Shown: positions 63,384 to 64,000 of the stretch, in pieces
How the letters are laid out: each line of letters starts with the position of its first letter
Position numbering within the stretch: the stretch's first letter is position 1
Source: Rhopalosiphum padi
Lineage: Eukaryota; Arthropoda; Insecta; Hemiptera; Aphididae
Direction: 5' to 3'
Length of the DNA: 64,000 nucleotides
NCBI RefSeq assembly: GCF_020882245.1
Contig: NC_083599.1
Location: 45,658,748-45,722,747 of the forward strand
The notes under the pieces: generated by a model
Told to the model about the DNA's origin: nothing
The model's input: only the letters and a program-made list of their open reading frames with translations
Database searches by the model: none
Position numbers and translations under genes: made by a program

Positions 63384-63536
63384 TTTTTTGTATTATATCA
63401 TGTTTCAAGTTTCAACCGTTAAACGGAATGTACCTATTAAATATATTGTACAGATAGATTGATTATGACTAAGGCTCAGAAGTTGTAGGAGTTACATGTT
63501 GTTCTATATTAATATATTATGCTCTCAATTTATAGC

Positions 63537-64000
63537 AGGCCGAGCTAGAAATTCAAACCATACGATGATAAGTTTAAAATATAAAATTTTAAATGCATAT
63601 TTTGCATATTTTATCAATTTTAGGGAAAAAGTACATATTTCATTATTTTCATACACATATTAAGCATATTTAATATTTTCTAAAAATAAATTTCTTTTTC
63701 TTAACCTGTATACCTATTTTAAATAAAACTTAATATTTATACGTAAATATTGAGGTGCGGAAATCTGTATTTTACCTAGGTATATAGAGTTAATATGCAG
63801 AAATATTATTTTTTATCGTCGATAAGTTATCAACTTAACTTATCGTGTATCTATTTATTGTTTAATTGTTAGTACCTACATTTTTTGTACACGTTTGAAA
63901 TTGTATGGTATTTTTTAAAAATATTTTTCAATTTAAAAAGATGCTAAAATGCCACCAGTTTTCCGTCGCCTTTTTATTAAATATTAAATATAAATTGATT
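63537..64000 (+). repeat. GCATATTTT-rich hAT-like element, left end, running off the window
   Basis: It begins CAGGCCGAGCTAGAAATTC, close to the termini seen at 47045 and 47344. It continues into AATGCATATTTTGCATATTT, as in the segment near 46905-46930. No right end or target duplication is visible before the window ends. Confidence 0.35.

Overview
This is an AT-rich eukaryotic window with spliced genes, canonical GT-AG introns, many TA microsatellites and a dense population of small DNA transposons. The two recognisable host genes are insect-like. Several repeat motifs (a GATTCTGAGCGG-type repeat, GCATATTTT-rich hAT relatives, a CTAATGACCTAAGTTGTCG retroposon tail) are ones I associate with aphid genomes. 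My best guess is an aphid nuclear chromosome; the species cannot be fixed from the window.

Layout. Positions 1-11.3 kb hold no recognised gene. They carry a chain of non-autonomous transposons with clear target-site duplications: hAT-like at 224-754 and 3580-4177, a large nested inverted repeat at about 4430-5895 with a TTAA-flanked hairpin element inside it, a 9-bp-TSD element at 5919-6583, and a pogo/Tigger-like element at 9312-9642. An orphan CpG/CRE-rich block lies at 6640-7160, and a small acidic ORF with two SUMO-interaction-like motifs lies at 10061-10246. Positions 13.2-19.4 kb hold a nine-exon plus-strand gene for RNA polymerase III subunit RPC5 (POLR3E), whose introns contain a hAT MITE and a retroposon stub. 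From 19.4 to 30.3 kb there are only decayed repeats and one possible orphan first exon (about 28.0-28.5 kb). Positions 30353-33364 are a complete hAT transposon, with an 8-bp target duplication, an 11-bp perfect terminal repeat and an intact 640-residue transposase with all expected catalytic residues. From 33.4 to 52.9 kb there is gene-poor sequence with further elements, including an unrecognised element at 48225-49357 that carries broken coding relics. From 52.9 to 62.9 kb a ten-coding-exon plus-strand gene encodes a 1534-residue secreted or membrane-tethered leucine-rich-repeat protein that I assign to the artichoke (atk) family.

The two host genes are functionally unrelated: one is core transcription machinery, the other an extracellular matrix-type protein. 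The unifying theme is the transposon landscape. At least five insertions have perfect 8-bp duplications typical of hAT elements, one intact autonomous hAT is present, and several insertions sit inside host introns. No tRNA, rRNA or CRISPR feature was seen. Exon models were read by eye from splice signals and frame continuity and have not been checked against transcripts.
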